A stretch of DNA of 64,000 nt, taken from DASSUW01 sp963740605 (GTDB lineage Bacteria > Actinomycetota > Thermoleophilia > Solirubrobacterales > Solirubrobacteraceae). The DNA lies in assembly GCA_963740605.1 (NCBI GenBank), contig CAVUFC010000018.1, positions 1 through 64,000 on the forward strand, given 5' to 3'. The notes beneath the pieces were generated by a model. It did no database searches and was not told the origin of the DNA. It saw nothing but the letters and a program-made list of their open reading frames with translations. Below, in pieces: positions 8,156 to 15,060 of the stretch (its first letter is position 1; each line of letters starts with the position of its first letter). The position numbers were made by a program, and so were the translations under genes.

Positions 8156-8205
8156 GGCACCAGTCTACGGCCATCCCCGGAAGCGTGAGCAACCCGGTAC
8201 TTACT

Positions 8206-8218
8206 CGACTTCACTTCA
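8206..8218. promoter_or_regulatory. Regulon operator copy (11/13) upstream of acyl-CoA dehydrogenase
   Basis: CGACTTCACTTCA (TGAAGTGAAGTCG on the other strand). It lies between the divergent XRE regulator and the dehydrogenase, about 8 nt before a GATACT -10-like element (8225-8230). Confidence 0.55.
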
Positions 8219-8260
8219 GTATGCGATACTTCCCGGCGTTGAGCACGAGAAAGGAACCCG

Positions 8261-9577
8261 ATGGGCTGGGACTTCGCCACTGATCCCGAGTTCGAGAGCA
8301 AGCTCGAGTGGATGCGCGCGTTCGTCCGCGAGGAGGTCCGGCCGATCGAGGCCGTCGAGGACCGTGTCACGCAGGTCGAGCTCGATCGCATCAACGCCCC
8401 GCTCCAGGACGCGGTAAAGGAGCAAGGGCTGTGGGCTGCCCATCTGCCGCCGTCCCTCGGCGGGCAGGGGTTCGGCCAGGTGAAGCTCGGCCTCATGAAC
8501 GAGATCCTTGGCACGTCGATCTACGCCCCGCCCGTCTTCGGCTGCCAGGCGCCCGACTCCGGGAACAGCGAGATCCTCGCACTCGCCGGTACCACCGAGC
8601 AAAAGCGACGCTGGCTCGATCCACTGCTCGCCGGCGAGATTCGGTCCGCGTTCTCGATGACCGAGCCCGCCACACCCGGTTCGGATCCGACGCAGCTCGC
8701 GACGCGCGCCGTACGCGACGGGGACGGCTACGTCCTCGACGGGCACAAGTGGTTCACCTCGAACGGGTCGATCGCCGACTTCCTCATCGTCATGGCCGTC
8801 ACGGACCCGGATGCTTCGCCACACCGGCGAGCCTCGATGTTCATCGTCCCGGTCGACGCCTCCGGGGTGACGATCGTGCGCGACGTGCCCACGATGGAGC
8901 ACCCGCAGCCTCGATTCGGCGTCTTGGGCGGTCACGCGGAGATCCTCTACGAGGGCGTCCGCCTCGGCCCCGACGCCTTGCTCGGCGATGAAGGCGACGG
9001 CTTCCTCATCGCCCAGAAGCGGCTCGTGCCCGGCAGGATCCACCACTGCATGCGGTGGCTTGGCATGGCGCGCCGGGCGTACGACGCGATGTGCGAGCGC
9101 GCGCTCTACCGGCCCGTCAAGAACGGGCTGCTGCGCGACACCCAGACCGTGCAGGCGTGGATCGCCGACTCCGCGGCAGAGATGCAGGCCGCCCGCCTGA
9201 TGACGCTCCACGCCGCCTGGCGCATCGACCGGGAGGGCTCGAGTGCCGCACGCACCGACGTGTCGATGATCAAGTTCTTCGGCGCGAAGGTCCTGCACGA
9301 CGTCGTCGACCGGGCGGTGCAGATCCATGGCGCGCTCGGCTACTCGGGCGACATGCCGCTCGAGATGCTGTACCGGTTCGCACGGCACGCGCGCTTCGTC
9401 GACGGCGCCGACGAGGTGCACCGCGAGATGGTGGCGCGCCACGCGCTGCGGAACTACAGCGTTCCGGAGGGCGACGTGCCGAGCGAGCATATCCCGACGC
9501 GCCGCGAGGCCGCACTGCGCAAGTTCGCCGGCGTCCTGGCGCCCGAACCGGTTGCCAATGCCGGTCACCCAGTGTAG
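8261..9577 (+). CDS. Acyl-CoA dehydrogenase, ACAD11/LvaC-like
   Basis: 438 residues, longer than medium-chain enzymes (about 380). The FAD/substrate motif FSMTEPATPGSDPTQLATRA and KWFTSNGSIADFLIVM lie mid-protein, with the helical C-terminal domain containing VQIHGALGYSGDMPLE. The catalytic-region sequence is DGADEVHREMVARHAL, the DG-x-DEVH form typical of ACAD10/ACAD11 and of LvaC-like enzymes rather than YEGT. Those relatives act on 4-phosphoacyl-CoA made by an APH-type kinase. Such a kinase is encoded at 31356 in the same regulon. RBS GAAAGGAA precedes ATG 8261. Substrate not proven. Confidence 0.85.
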   Translation: MGWDFATDPEFESKLEWMRAFVREEVRPIEAVEDRVTQVELDRINAPLQDAVKEQGLWAAHLPPSLGGQGFGQVKLGLMNEILGTSIYAPPVFGCQAPDSGNSEILALAGTTEQKRRWLDPLLAGEIRSAFSMTEPATPGSDPTQLATRAVRDGDGYVLDGHKWFTSNGSIADFLIVMAVTDPDASPHRRASMFIVPVDASGVTIVRDVPTMEHPQPRFGVLGGHAEILYEGVRLGPDALLGDEGDGFLIAQKRLVPGRIHHCMRWLGMARRAYDAMCERALYRPVKNGLLRDTQTVQAWIADSAAEMQAARLMTLHAAWRIDREGSSAARTDVSMIKFFGAKVLHDVVDRAVQIHGALGYSGDMPLEMLYRFARHARFVDGADEVHREMVARHALRNYSVPEGDVPSEHIPTRREAALRKFAGVLAPEPVANAGHPV

Positions 9578-9589
9578 CCTTTATCTAAT

Positions 9590-10243
9590 ATGAATTCAGG
9601 TCAGGAGAGCCGTCGCGGGCGAAGTAAACGCCAGGAGATCCTCAACGCGGCCACGGGGCGCTTCGGCCGGGACGGGTACGAGCACACGAAATGGGCCGAC
9701 ATCGCGCGCGACGTCGGGGTCGGGCCTACCGCGCTCTATCACTACTTCGAGTCCAAGCAGCACTGCCTGTACGAGATCATGGACGACGCGATCGAGGACT
9801 TCCGCACGCGCTTCGTGACGATCACCGCGGACGAACGGGATCCGGCCCGCGCGCTGGAGGCGGTGCTGCGGAGCTGCTTCGAGCTCTCCGAGCAGGAGGT
9901 GCTGCGCAACCGCGTGCTCGTCGCCGAGCAGGGGCTGCTCTCGACGCCCAGCACGTCGCAGCGCGAAGAGAAGGCGCGGCAGGCGGCTCGCGCCCGCATA
10001 CGTGAGCTGGAGTTCGCGTGGGCGAGCTTCCTTGCCGCCGGGATGCGCGAGGGGGCAATCCCGGACACCGATCCGCGCCTGCTGACCCGGGCGGTGCTCG
10101 GTCTCTACAACAGCATCTGGAACTGGTACCGCCCACACGGGATCGTCGCGCTCACCGACGTGGCCGAGTACTTCACACAGCTCACCCTGACGATGGTCGG
10201 TGTGGCTCCGGGCGCGGCCGAGCGGAAGCGCGCGGCGGCGTGA
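9590..10243 (+). CDS. TetR-family regulator 1 (candidate regulator of this regulon)
   Basis: 217 residues. The N-terminal HTH spans about residues 15-60: ILNAATGRFGRDGYEHTKW, then ADIARDVGVGPTALYHYF with ESKQHCLYEI. The C-terminal ligand domain has WASFLAAGMREGAIPDTDPR and LYNSIWNWYRPHG. It is closely similar to the regulator at 26353, including the recognition helix (G-P/S-TALYHYF). An operator copy (9591-9603) overlaps its own start codon, implying autorepression. It is first gene of an operon with DUF35, thiolase-like and CoA ligase genes (GTGA/ATGA overlaps). The ligand is probably an acyl-CoA or acid of the pathway (inference). ATG 9590 appears leaderless. Confidence 0.88.
   Translation: MNSGQESRRGRSKRQEILNAATGRFGRDGYEHTKWADIARDVGVGPTALYHYFESKQHCLYEIMDDAIEDFRTRFVTITADERDPARALEAVLRSCFELSEQEVLRNRVLVAEQGLLSTPSTSQREEKARQAARARIRELEFAWASFLAAGMREGAIPDTDPRLLTRAVLGLYNSIWNWYRPHGIVALTDVAEYFTQLTLTMVGVAPGAAERKRAAA
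9591..9603. promoter_or_regulatory. Regulon operator copy (12/13) overlapping the TetR-1 start codon
   Basis: TGAATTCAGGTCA starts at the second base of the ATG (9590). Binding would block both transcription start and the first codons. Confidence 0.7.
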
Positions 10244-10662
10244 CCGCCTTCGCTCCGGTCGCCGACGAGCTCATCGGCGGCACCGCCGCCGAGCCGGTGC
10301 TGATCGGCTCGCAGTGCCGGCAGTGCAACACCGTCACGTTTCCGCGCCAGGACGCCTGCCCCCGCTGCACGGCCACCGACGTGAGCCGGCGTGAGCTCGC
10401 GCGCGAGGGGACGCTGTGGACCTGGACCGTGCAGCGCTTCCGCCCCAAGTCCCCGCCGTATGCGGGCGACGAGGGTCAGCAGTTCGAGCCGTACGGCGTC
10501 GGCTACGTCGAGCTGCCCGGCGAGGTGCGCGTCGAGGCGCGGCTGACGGAGTCCGATCCGGCGCGTCTGCGGATCGGGATGCCGATGGAGCTGACGCTCA
10601 TCCCGGCGCCGGGGCAGGTGGAGGCGGTGACTTTCGCGTTCCGCCCCGTGGAGGAGGCATGA
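10240..10662 (+). CDS. DUF35 zinc-ribbon/OB-fold protein, partner of thiolase-like enzyme (module 1)
   Basis: 140 residues. A rubredoxin-like Zn ribbon (CRQC...CPRC near residues 24-41) is followed by an OB-fold (TLWTWTVQRF, YVELPGEVRVEARL, MELTLIP). DUF35 proteins act as partner subunits of thiolase-fold enzymes such as Ltp2 in the ChsH2-Ltp2 retro-aldolase of steroid side-chain degradation. GTG 10240 overlaps the TetR stop by 4 nt, and its own stop overlaps the thiolase start by 4 nt, so translation is coupled. A second module is at 20236-21836. Confidence 0.85.
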   Translation: MTAFAPVADELIGGTAAEPVLIGSQCRQCNTVTFPRQDACPRCTATDVSRRELAREGTLWTWTVQRFRPKSPPYAGDEGQQFEPYGVGYVELPGEVRVEARLTESDPARLRIGMPMELTLIPAPGQVEAVTFAFRPVEEA

Positions 10663-11807
10663 GCGAGGACGTTGCGGTCGTCGGCCTCGGCATCCATCCG
10701 TTCGGCCGCCACCCGGGAGTGTCCGGACTCGAGATGGCTGCGCGCGCCGCCCGCGCCGCGCTCGCAGATGCCGGCATCGGCTGGGAGCAGGTGGACTTCG
10801 CCGCCGGCGGCTCCGACGCCGCCGGCAACGCCGACACGACAGTGTCGGTGCTCGGCCTGACCGGCGTGCCGTTCATCAACGTCAAGAACGGCTGCGCGAC
10901 CGGCGGGTCGGCACTGACGACCGCACACGCCATGCTGGCGGCGGGGAGTGCGGAGACCGCCCTCGTCGTCGGTTTCGACAAGCATCCGCCGGGTGCGTTT
11001 AACCCGCTGCCGGAGGAGTGGGGGATCGGCTCGTGGTACGGCGAGACCGGGCTGATGCTCACGACGCAGTTCTTCGCGATGAAGATCCAGCGCTACATGG
11101 CCGAGCACGGGATCAGCGAGTCCACGCTCGCGAAGGTCGCGGAGAAGGCGTTCGAGAACGGCAGCCGCAATCCCAACGCCTGGCGCCGGCAGGCCCTCTC
11201 GGAGGCCGAGGTGCTCGCGTCGAAGATGGTCAACGACCCGCTGCGGCAGTACATGTTCTGCTCGCCGGGGGAGGGCGCCGTCGCGCTCGTGCTGGCCCGC
11301 GGAAGCCGGATCCGCGAGCTGGGCTCCAAGCCCGTGCTGCTCCGGTCCGTCGCCTTCCGGACACGCCGCTTCGGCTCCTTCGAGGTCTTCAGCCCGTCGA
11401 TCCCGGTCGAGAGCGCGCCGTCCCCGACCGCAGAGGCGGCCGCGGCGGCCTTCGAGCAGGCGGGGGTCGGCCCCGAGGACGTCGACATCGCCCAGCTCCA
11501 GGACACCGAGTCGGGCGCCGAGGTCATGCACCTCGCCGAGACTGGGCTGTGCCGGGACGGCGAGCAGGAGACACTGATCCAGAGCGGCGCCACGCGGATC
11601 GGTGGCCGGCTGCCCGTCAACACCGACGGCGGCTGCCTCGCGTGTGGCGAGCCGATCGGCGCATCCGGCCTCAGGCAGGTGCACGAGATCGCGCTCCAGC
11701 TCCGCGGTGAGGCCGGGTCGCGGCAGATCCCGGGTCGTGCGCGCGTGGGATTCACGCAGGTCTACGGGGCACCCGGAGTGAGCGCGTGCACCGTCCTCAG
11801 CGCGTGA
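10659..11807 (+). CDS. Thiolase-fold lipid-transfer-like protein (Ltp/SCP-x type, module 1)
   Basis: 382 residues. The thiolase N-domain has VAVVGLGIHPFGRHP and a retained nucleophile-position Cys in NVKNGCATGGSALTTAH. The C-domain has CLACGEPIGASGLRQVHEI, where classical thiolases have GHP-x-GA-(S/T)G; the His is replaced by Glu here. This divergence, plus the DUF35 partner directly upstream, suggests a thiolase or retro-aldolase on a branched or cyclic acyl-CoA rather than simple beta-ketothiolysis. Stop overlaps the next gene's GTG. Substrate unknown. Confidence 0.83.
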   Translation: MSEDVAVVGLGIHPFGRHPGVSGLEMAARAARAALADAGIGWEQVDFAAGGSDAAGNADTTVSVLGLTGVPFINVKNGCATGGSALTTAHAMLAAGSAETALVVGFDKHPPGAFNPLPEEWGIGSWYGETGLMLTTQFFAMKIQRYMAEHGISESTLAKVAEKAFENGSRNPNAWRRQALSEAEVLASKMVNDPLRQYMFCSPGEGAVALVLARGSRIRELGSKPVLLRSVAFRTRRFGSFEVFSPSIPVESAPSPTAEAAAAAFEQAGVGPEDVDIAQLQDTESGAEVMHLAETGLCRDGEQETLIQSGATRIGGRLPVNTDGGCLACGEPIGASGLRQVHEIALQLRGEAGSRQIPGRARVGFTQVYGAPGVSACTVLSA

Positions 11808-13279
11808 GCACCCTCGCAGCGCTGCTCGACCGCGGCCGCGGCGCTCACCCCGAGCGGACGGCACTCGTGTTCGGCGGCGAGCAGCGCACGCATACGGCGC
11901 TGCACGACCGCGCCGCGCGGCTCGGCGCGGCGCTCGCCGCCGGTGGTGTGCCGCGCGGCGGCCGCGTCGCACTCCTGCTGCACAACGGGCTCGAGTTCGT
12001 CGAGGCGCTGGTCGCGTGCCATCGCATCGGTGCGTGCGCCATCCCGATCAACTTCCGGCTGACCTCCGACGAGGTCACCTACATCCTCGAAGACTCAGGC
12101 GCGACAGCGCTGATCGCCGGCGTCCGGCCCGCCGGGCTGCCGCGCCTGCCGTTCGAGCTCGACACCGGTCCCGCGTACGAGGCGGCGATCGCGCGCAGTG
12201 ATGCCGCGCCGCAGGCCGATCTGCGCGAGGACGACCCCGCACTGCTCTGCTACACGTCCGGCACGACCGGACGCCCGAAGGGCGCCATCCTCAGCCACGG
12301 CAACCTCGTGGCGGCGACGCTGAGCTGGATCCATGAGATGGGGGCGGGGCCGGACGACGTGTGGCTCTCCGGGCAGCCGCTGTTCCACATCGGTGGCATC
12401 AACGGGCTGTTGCCGTTCCTCGCGCTCGGCGGGACCAGCATCGTGCTGCCGACGACCGGCTTCGACCCCGCGGCTGCGGTGCGGCTGATCGAGCGGCACG
12501 CCGTGACGATGTGCATCTTCGTGCCGACGCAATGGGATCTGGTCTGCGCCCGGGCGGCGGACATGGACAGGCGGCGTCTGCGAGTCGCGATGTGGGGCGC
12601 CTCTCCGGCGACCCGCGAGACGCTCGAGCTGATGGCCCGGACCTTCCCCGGCGCCGACATCGTGAGTGCGTACGGCCAGACCGAGATGTCCGGCGCCACG
12701 ACGCTCCTCAAGGGCCCCGACGCCACACGGAAGCGGGGCTCCGTCGGGCTCCCGATGATCGACGTCGAGCTGCGGCTGGTCGACGACCGGGTCGGGGACG
12801 TCCAGTCCGGCGAGGTCGGCGAGATCGTCTACCGCGGACCCATGGTCATGAAGGGCTACCTCGGTCTGCCCGACGCCACGGGCGAGGCGTTCGCCGGCGG
12901 CTGGTTCCACAGCGGGGACCTGGCGACGCGGGACGAGGAGGGCTACCTGTGGCTGGTCGACCGTAAGAAGGACATGATCGTCAGCGGCGGGGAGAACGTG
13001 TACCCGGCTGAGATCGAGCGTGTGCTGCGTGATCATCCCGCCGTCGCCGACGTGGCCGTGATCGGCGTTCCGCACCCGCGCTGGGTCGAGACGCCGGCCG
13101 CGGTCGTGGTGCCCGTGGACGGCTGCGTGCCGGAGGAGTCGGAGCTGGTCGCGCATTGCCGCGAGCGCCTGGCGGGCTACAAGAAGCCGACGGCGTTCTA
13201 CTTCGTCGACGCGCTGCCGCGGAACGCGGCGGGCAAGGTCGCCAAACACGAGCTGCGTGCTCGTTACTCTCGCATCTGA
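11804..13279 (+). CDS. AMP-forming acyl-CoA synthetase
   Basis: 491 residues from GTG 11804, chosen because it overlaps the preceding stop by 4 nt like its neighbours; a GTG at 11786 is possible. ANL motifs: CYTSGTTGRPKGAILSH (P-loop), SAYGQTEMSG, the hinge region GDLATRDEEGYLWLVDRKKD, SGGENVYPAEIE, and the C-terminal catalytic Lys in NAAGKVAK. It would convert a carboxylic acid to its CoA thioester with ATP, releasing AMP and PPi. It is the last gene of the TetR-1 operon. Confidence 0.88.
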   Translation: MSTLAALLDRGRGAHPERTALVFGGEQRTHTALHDRAARLGAALAAGGVPRGGRVALLLHNGLEFVEALVACHRIGACAIPINFRLTSDEVTYILEDSGATALIAGVRPAGLPRLPFELDTGPAYEAAIARSDAAPQADLREDDPALLCYTSGTTGRPKGAILSHGNLVAATLSWIHEMGAGPDDVWLSGQPLFHIGGINGLLPFLALGGTSIVLPTTGFDPAAAVRLIERHAVTMCIFVPTQWDLVCARAADMDRRRLRVAMWGASPATRETLELMARTFPGADIVSAYGQTEMSGATTLLKGPDATRKRGSVGLPMIDVELRLVDDRVGDVQSGEVGEIVYRGPMVMKGYLGLPDATGEAFAGGWFHSGDLATRDEEGYLWLVDRKKDMIVSGGENVYPAEIERVLRDHPAVADVAVIGVPHPRWVETPAAVVVPVDGCVPEESELVAHCRERLAGYKKPTAFYFVDALPRNAAGKVAKHELRARYSRI

Positions 13280-13281
13280 AC

Positions 13282-13294
13282 TGAAGTCATGTCA
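13282..13294. promoter_or_regulatory. Regulon operator copy (12/13) upstream of SDR
   Basis: TGAAGTCATGTCA, 3 nt after the ligase stop. A CATAAT -10-like element (13293-13298) overlaps its right edge. The SDR start is 119 nt further on, so this transcript would have a long leader. Confidence 0.65.
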
Positions 13295-13412
13295 TAATGT
13301 ACGTCCGGGCCTGGGCGTGATCGCCGGTTCCGGCGCCACCGCGGGGGCGGTTCTCCTCTCCTCCTACCTCCGCACACGTCCAGGCCCGTCCTCGCCCACT
13401 AGGCTGCCGCTC

Positions 13413-14135
13413 ATGTCCGACCGTGCCGCCATCGTCACCGGAGCCAGCCGTGGGATCGGGCTCGCGCTGGCCGAGACCCTCGCCGCCGAGGGCTACGACC
13501 TGACCATCAGTGCCCGCAAGCCCGACACTCTCGAAGCGGCCGCCGAGCGGCTGCGGGCCGGCGGGCGCACGGTGGAGGCCGTGCCGGCGAACCTCGCGGA
13601 CGCCGAGGCGATCACGGCCGTCGTGGCCCGGCACCGGGAGCGGTTCGGGCGCCTTGACGTCCTGGTCAACAACGCGGGGGTCGGGATCGGTGCGACCGCC
13701 ACGGACCACCAGGCCAAGCACGTCGACCTGCAGCTCGCCGTGAACGTGCGCGCAATCGTCCTGCTCTACCGCGAGGCGATCGAGATGCTGCGCGCGGCCG
13801 CCGGCGAGCACGGCAGCGCGCTCGTCGTCAACCTCGCCTCGCTTGCCGGCAAGTCGCCGCAGCCCTGGCTGTCGGTGTACTCGGCGACCAAGGCGGCGGT
13901 TGTCGGCTACACGCGCGCGATGAACAAGGAGCTCAATGCCGACGGCATCAAGTCCGTCGCGCTGTGTCCCGGCTTCGTCGACACGGACATGAGCGAGTTC
14001 ATTCGGGGCACGGTCCCGGCCGAGGAGATGCTGACGACCGGCGACATCGCCGAGGCGCTGCGGTTCCTGCTGCGCCTCTCGCGCTATTGCGTGGTCCCTG
14101 AGATCGTCTTCCAACGCCCGGGCGAGGCGATCTAG
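13413..14135 (+). CDS. Short-chain dehydrogenase/reductase
   Basis: 240 residues. Cofactor motif TGASRGIGLALAETLA at the N-terminus, NNAGVGIG mid-protein, and the catalytic Ser and Y-x3-K in LASLAGKSPQ and YSATKAA. C-terminal CPGFVDTDMSEF is typical of classical SDRs that use NAD(P)(H). ATG 13413 begins the Rossmann strand. The last 4 nt overlap the convergent hypothetical gene at 14132. Alcohol/ketone interconversion in the pathway is likely; the substrate is unknown. Confidence 0.86.
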   Translation: MSDRAAIVTGASRGIGLALAETLAAEGYDLTISARKPDTLEAAAERLRAGGRTVEAVPANLADAEAITAVVARHRERFGRLDVLVNNAGVGIGATATDHQAKHVDLQLAVNVRAIVLLYREAIEMLRAAAGEHGSALVVNLASLAGKSPQPWLSVYSATKAAVVGYTRAMNKELNADGIKSVALCPGFVDTDMSEFIRGTVPAEEMLTTGDIAEALRFLLRLSRYCVVPEIVFQRPGEAI

Positions 14136-14494
14136 CGCCAGCCGTCGTCAAGCGTCTCGTAGGCCAGTCGCGCGCCGGTCGCCCAGCCGGAGAGCTCGAC
14201 GAGCGCTTCCGTCAGGCGGGCAGGAAGTCCGCGATCAGGATGCGGCCCGAGGCTCGAGTCAGGGGCGAAGGCGATGTCGAGCCGCTCGATCTCATGGAGG
14301 GCCTGCGGCGAAGGGAACTGGTCAGCCAGCTGCTCCGGGGTCGCGAGCCGTTTCAGCTTCGCGAGCGCGACGGCTCGTTCCCTGAGCGTCACGTAGGCCT
14401 CAAGCGGCTCGTCCTCGCGACCACCGCGCTCGGCCGCCTCCGCACTCTGCTCGGCGATCGACCGCAGTTCGGAGACGACGCTCTCGTATGTCAC
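14132..14494 (-). CDS. Hypothetical helical protein
   Basis: 120 residues, GTG start with a poor Shine-Dalgarno. Acidic and apparently all-helical (ESVVSELRSIAEQSAEAAER, LKRLATPEQLADQFPS). No known motif. It lies 28 nt downstream of the small-gene series 14957-14522 on the same strand, so it may be the last gene of that operon. Its stop overlaps the convergent SDR by 4 nt. Function unknown. Confidence 0.55.
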   Translation of the reverse strand: MTYESVVSELRSIAEQSAEAAERGGREDEPLEAYVTLRERAVALAKLKRLATPEQLADQFPSPQALHEIERLDIAFAPDSSLGPHPDRGLPARLTEALVELSGWATGARLAYETLDDGWR

Positions 14495-14521
14495 AGGGAA
14501 GATGGTGACGCACGAGCGAGC

Positions 14522-14680
14522 TCAGGCGTCGGCCGCGCTGAGTTCTTCGAACGTCGCCTGAGCGTCCTGTATCGCGTCGATGGCGGAATCGAGGTCGCCG
14601 GCGGCGGCGAAGTCGCTCGTCCAGGTCAGATGACGCTCGAGCGCCGCGGCGAGCAGCGGATAGCGCTTGCGCAGGCTCAC
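14522..14680 (-). CDS. Small hypothetical protein, 52 aa (or 3' half of a frameshifted gene)
   Basis: Reads from GTG 14680, overlapping the previous stop by 4 nt (GTGA). The sequence has KRYPLLAAALERHLTW and an acidic amphipathic C-terminus (DSAIDAIQDAQATFEELSA). Codon use is normal for the region. Either a separate translationally coupled small protein, or the C-terminal half of one roughly 90-residue protein split by an indel from 14677-14802. Confidence 0.45.
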   Translation of the reverse strand: MSLRKRYPLLAAALERHLTWTSDFAAAGDLDSAIDAIQDAQATFEELSAADA

Positions 14681-14802
14681 CGCTCCGAGCCGCAACGCAG
14701 GAGCGACAGCGCGACCAGGCGGCGCTGAGAGACCGGGCCTTCGGTGGCCGCGGACTCGCGCAGGGCGAGCTCGGCGATCGTGACGGGAGCGAGCATCGTC
14801 AT
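14677..14802 (-). CDS. Small hypothetical protein, 41 aa (or 5' half of a frameshifted gene)
   Basis: ATG at 14802 forms a TGATG junction with the stop of the 51-aa gene upstream. The sequence contains PVTIAELALRESAA and QRRLVALSLLRCG. It ends in a TGA that overlaps the next GTG. No domain recognised. The 1-nt and 4-nt overlaps argue for real coupled translation. Confidence 0.45.
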   Translation of the reverse strand: MTMLAPVTIAELALRESAATEGPVSQRRLVALSLLRCGSER

Positions 14803-14957
14803 CACCACGCGTGGGCGTCGGCCGCATAGGCGACCGGTTGTGGGGCGCCGGAAAGGCTGGGGTAGGCGGATGTAGCGGCGGCCTGGATGGGGATCTCGCG
14901 CACCACGGGGAGGGTGTAGGCGTGAGAGGCGATCGGGTCCTTGCGGGTGAAGGTCAT
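14802..14957 (-). CDS. Small protein, 51 aa, first gene of a divergent operon
   Basis: ATG 14957 has an AAGGAG at ideal spacing. The 51-residue product starts MTFTRKDPIASHAYTLP, has an Ala/Pro/Ser-rich middle and ends AADAHAW. No Cys, no membrane segment, no recognised family. It lies 24 nt from a perfect operator copy (14981-14993) shared with the mutase gene at 15061 on the other strand, so it is predicted to be a regulon member. It is followed by a TGATG overlap with the next small gene. Function unknown. Confidence 0.6.
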   Translation of the reverse strand: MTFTRKDPIASHAYTLPVVREIPIQAAATSAYPSLSGAPQPVAYAADAHAW

Positions 14958-14980
14958 GTAGGGCTCCTTGGTTACCAAAC

Positions 14981-14993
14981 TGAAGTCACTTCA
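14981..14993. promoter_or_regulatory. Perfect regulon operator copy (13/13), mutase divergon
   Basis: TGAAGTCACTTCA within the 17-bp palindrome ACTGAAGTCACTTCAGT (14979-14995), symmetric except for the central base. This is the best site in the window. It lies between the small-protein operon (start 14957) and the mutase (15061). Confidence 0.8.
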
Positions 14994-15060
14994 GTCTTAC
15001 ACCGATCGACTTCGCTGTCAAGCGAGAATCGCGAAGAACTTCCCGGGGCATCGGGCTGAC

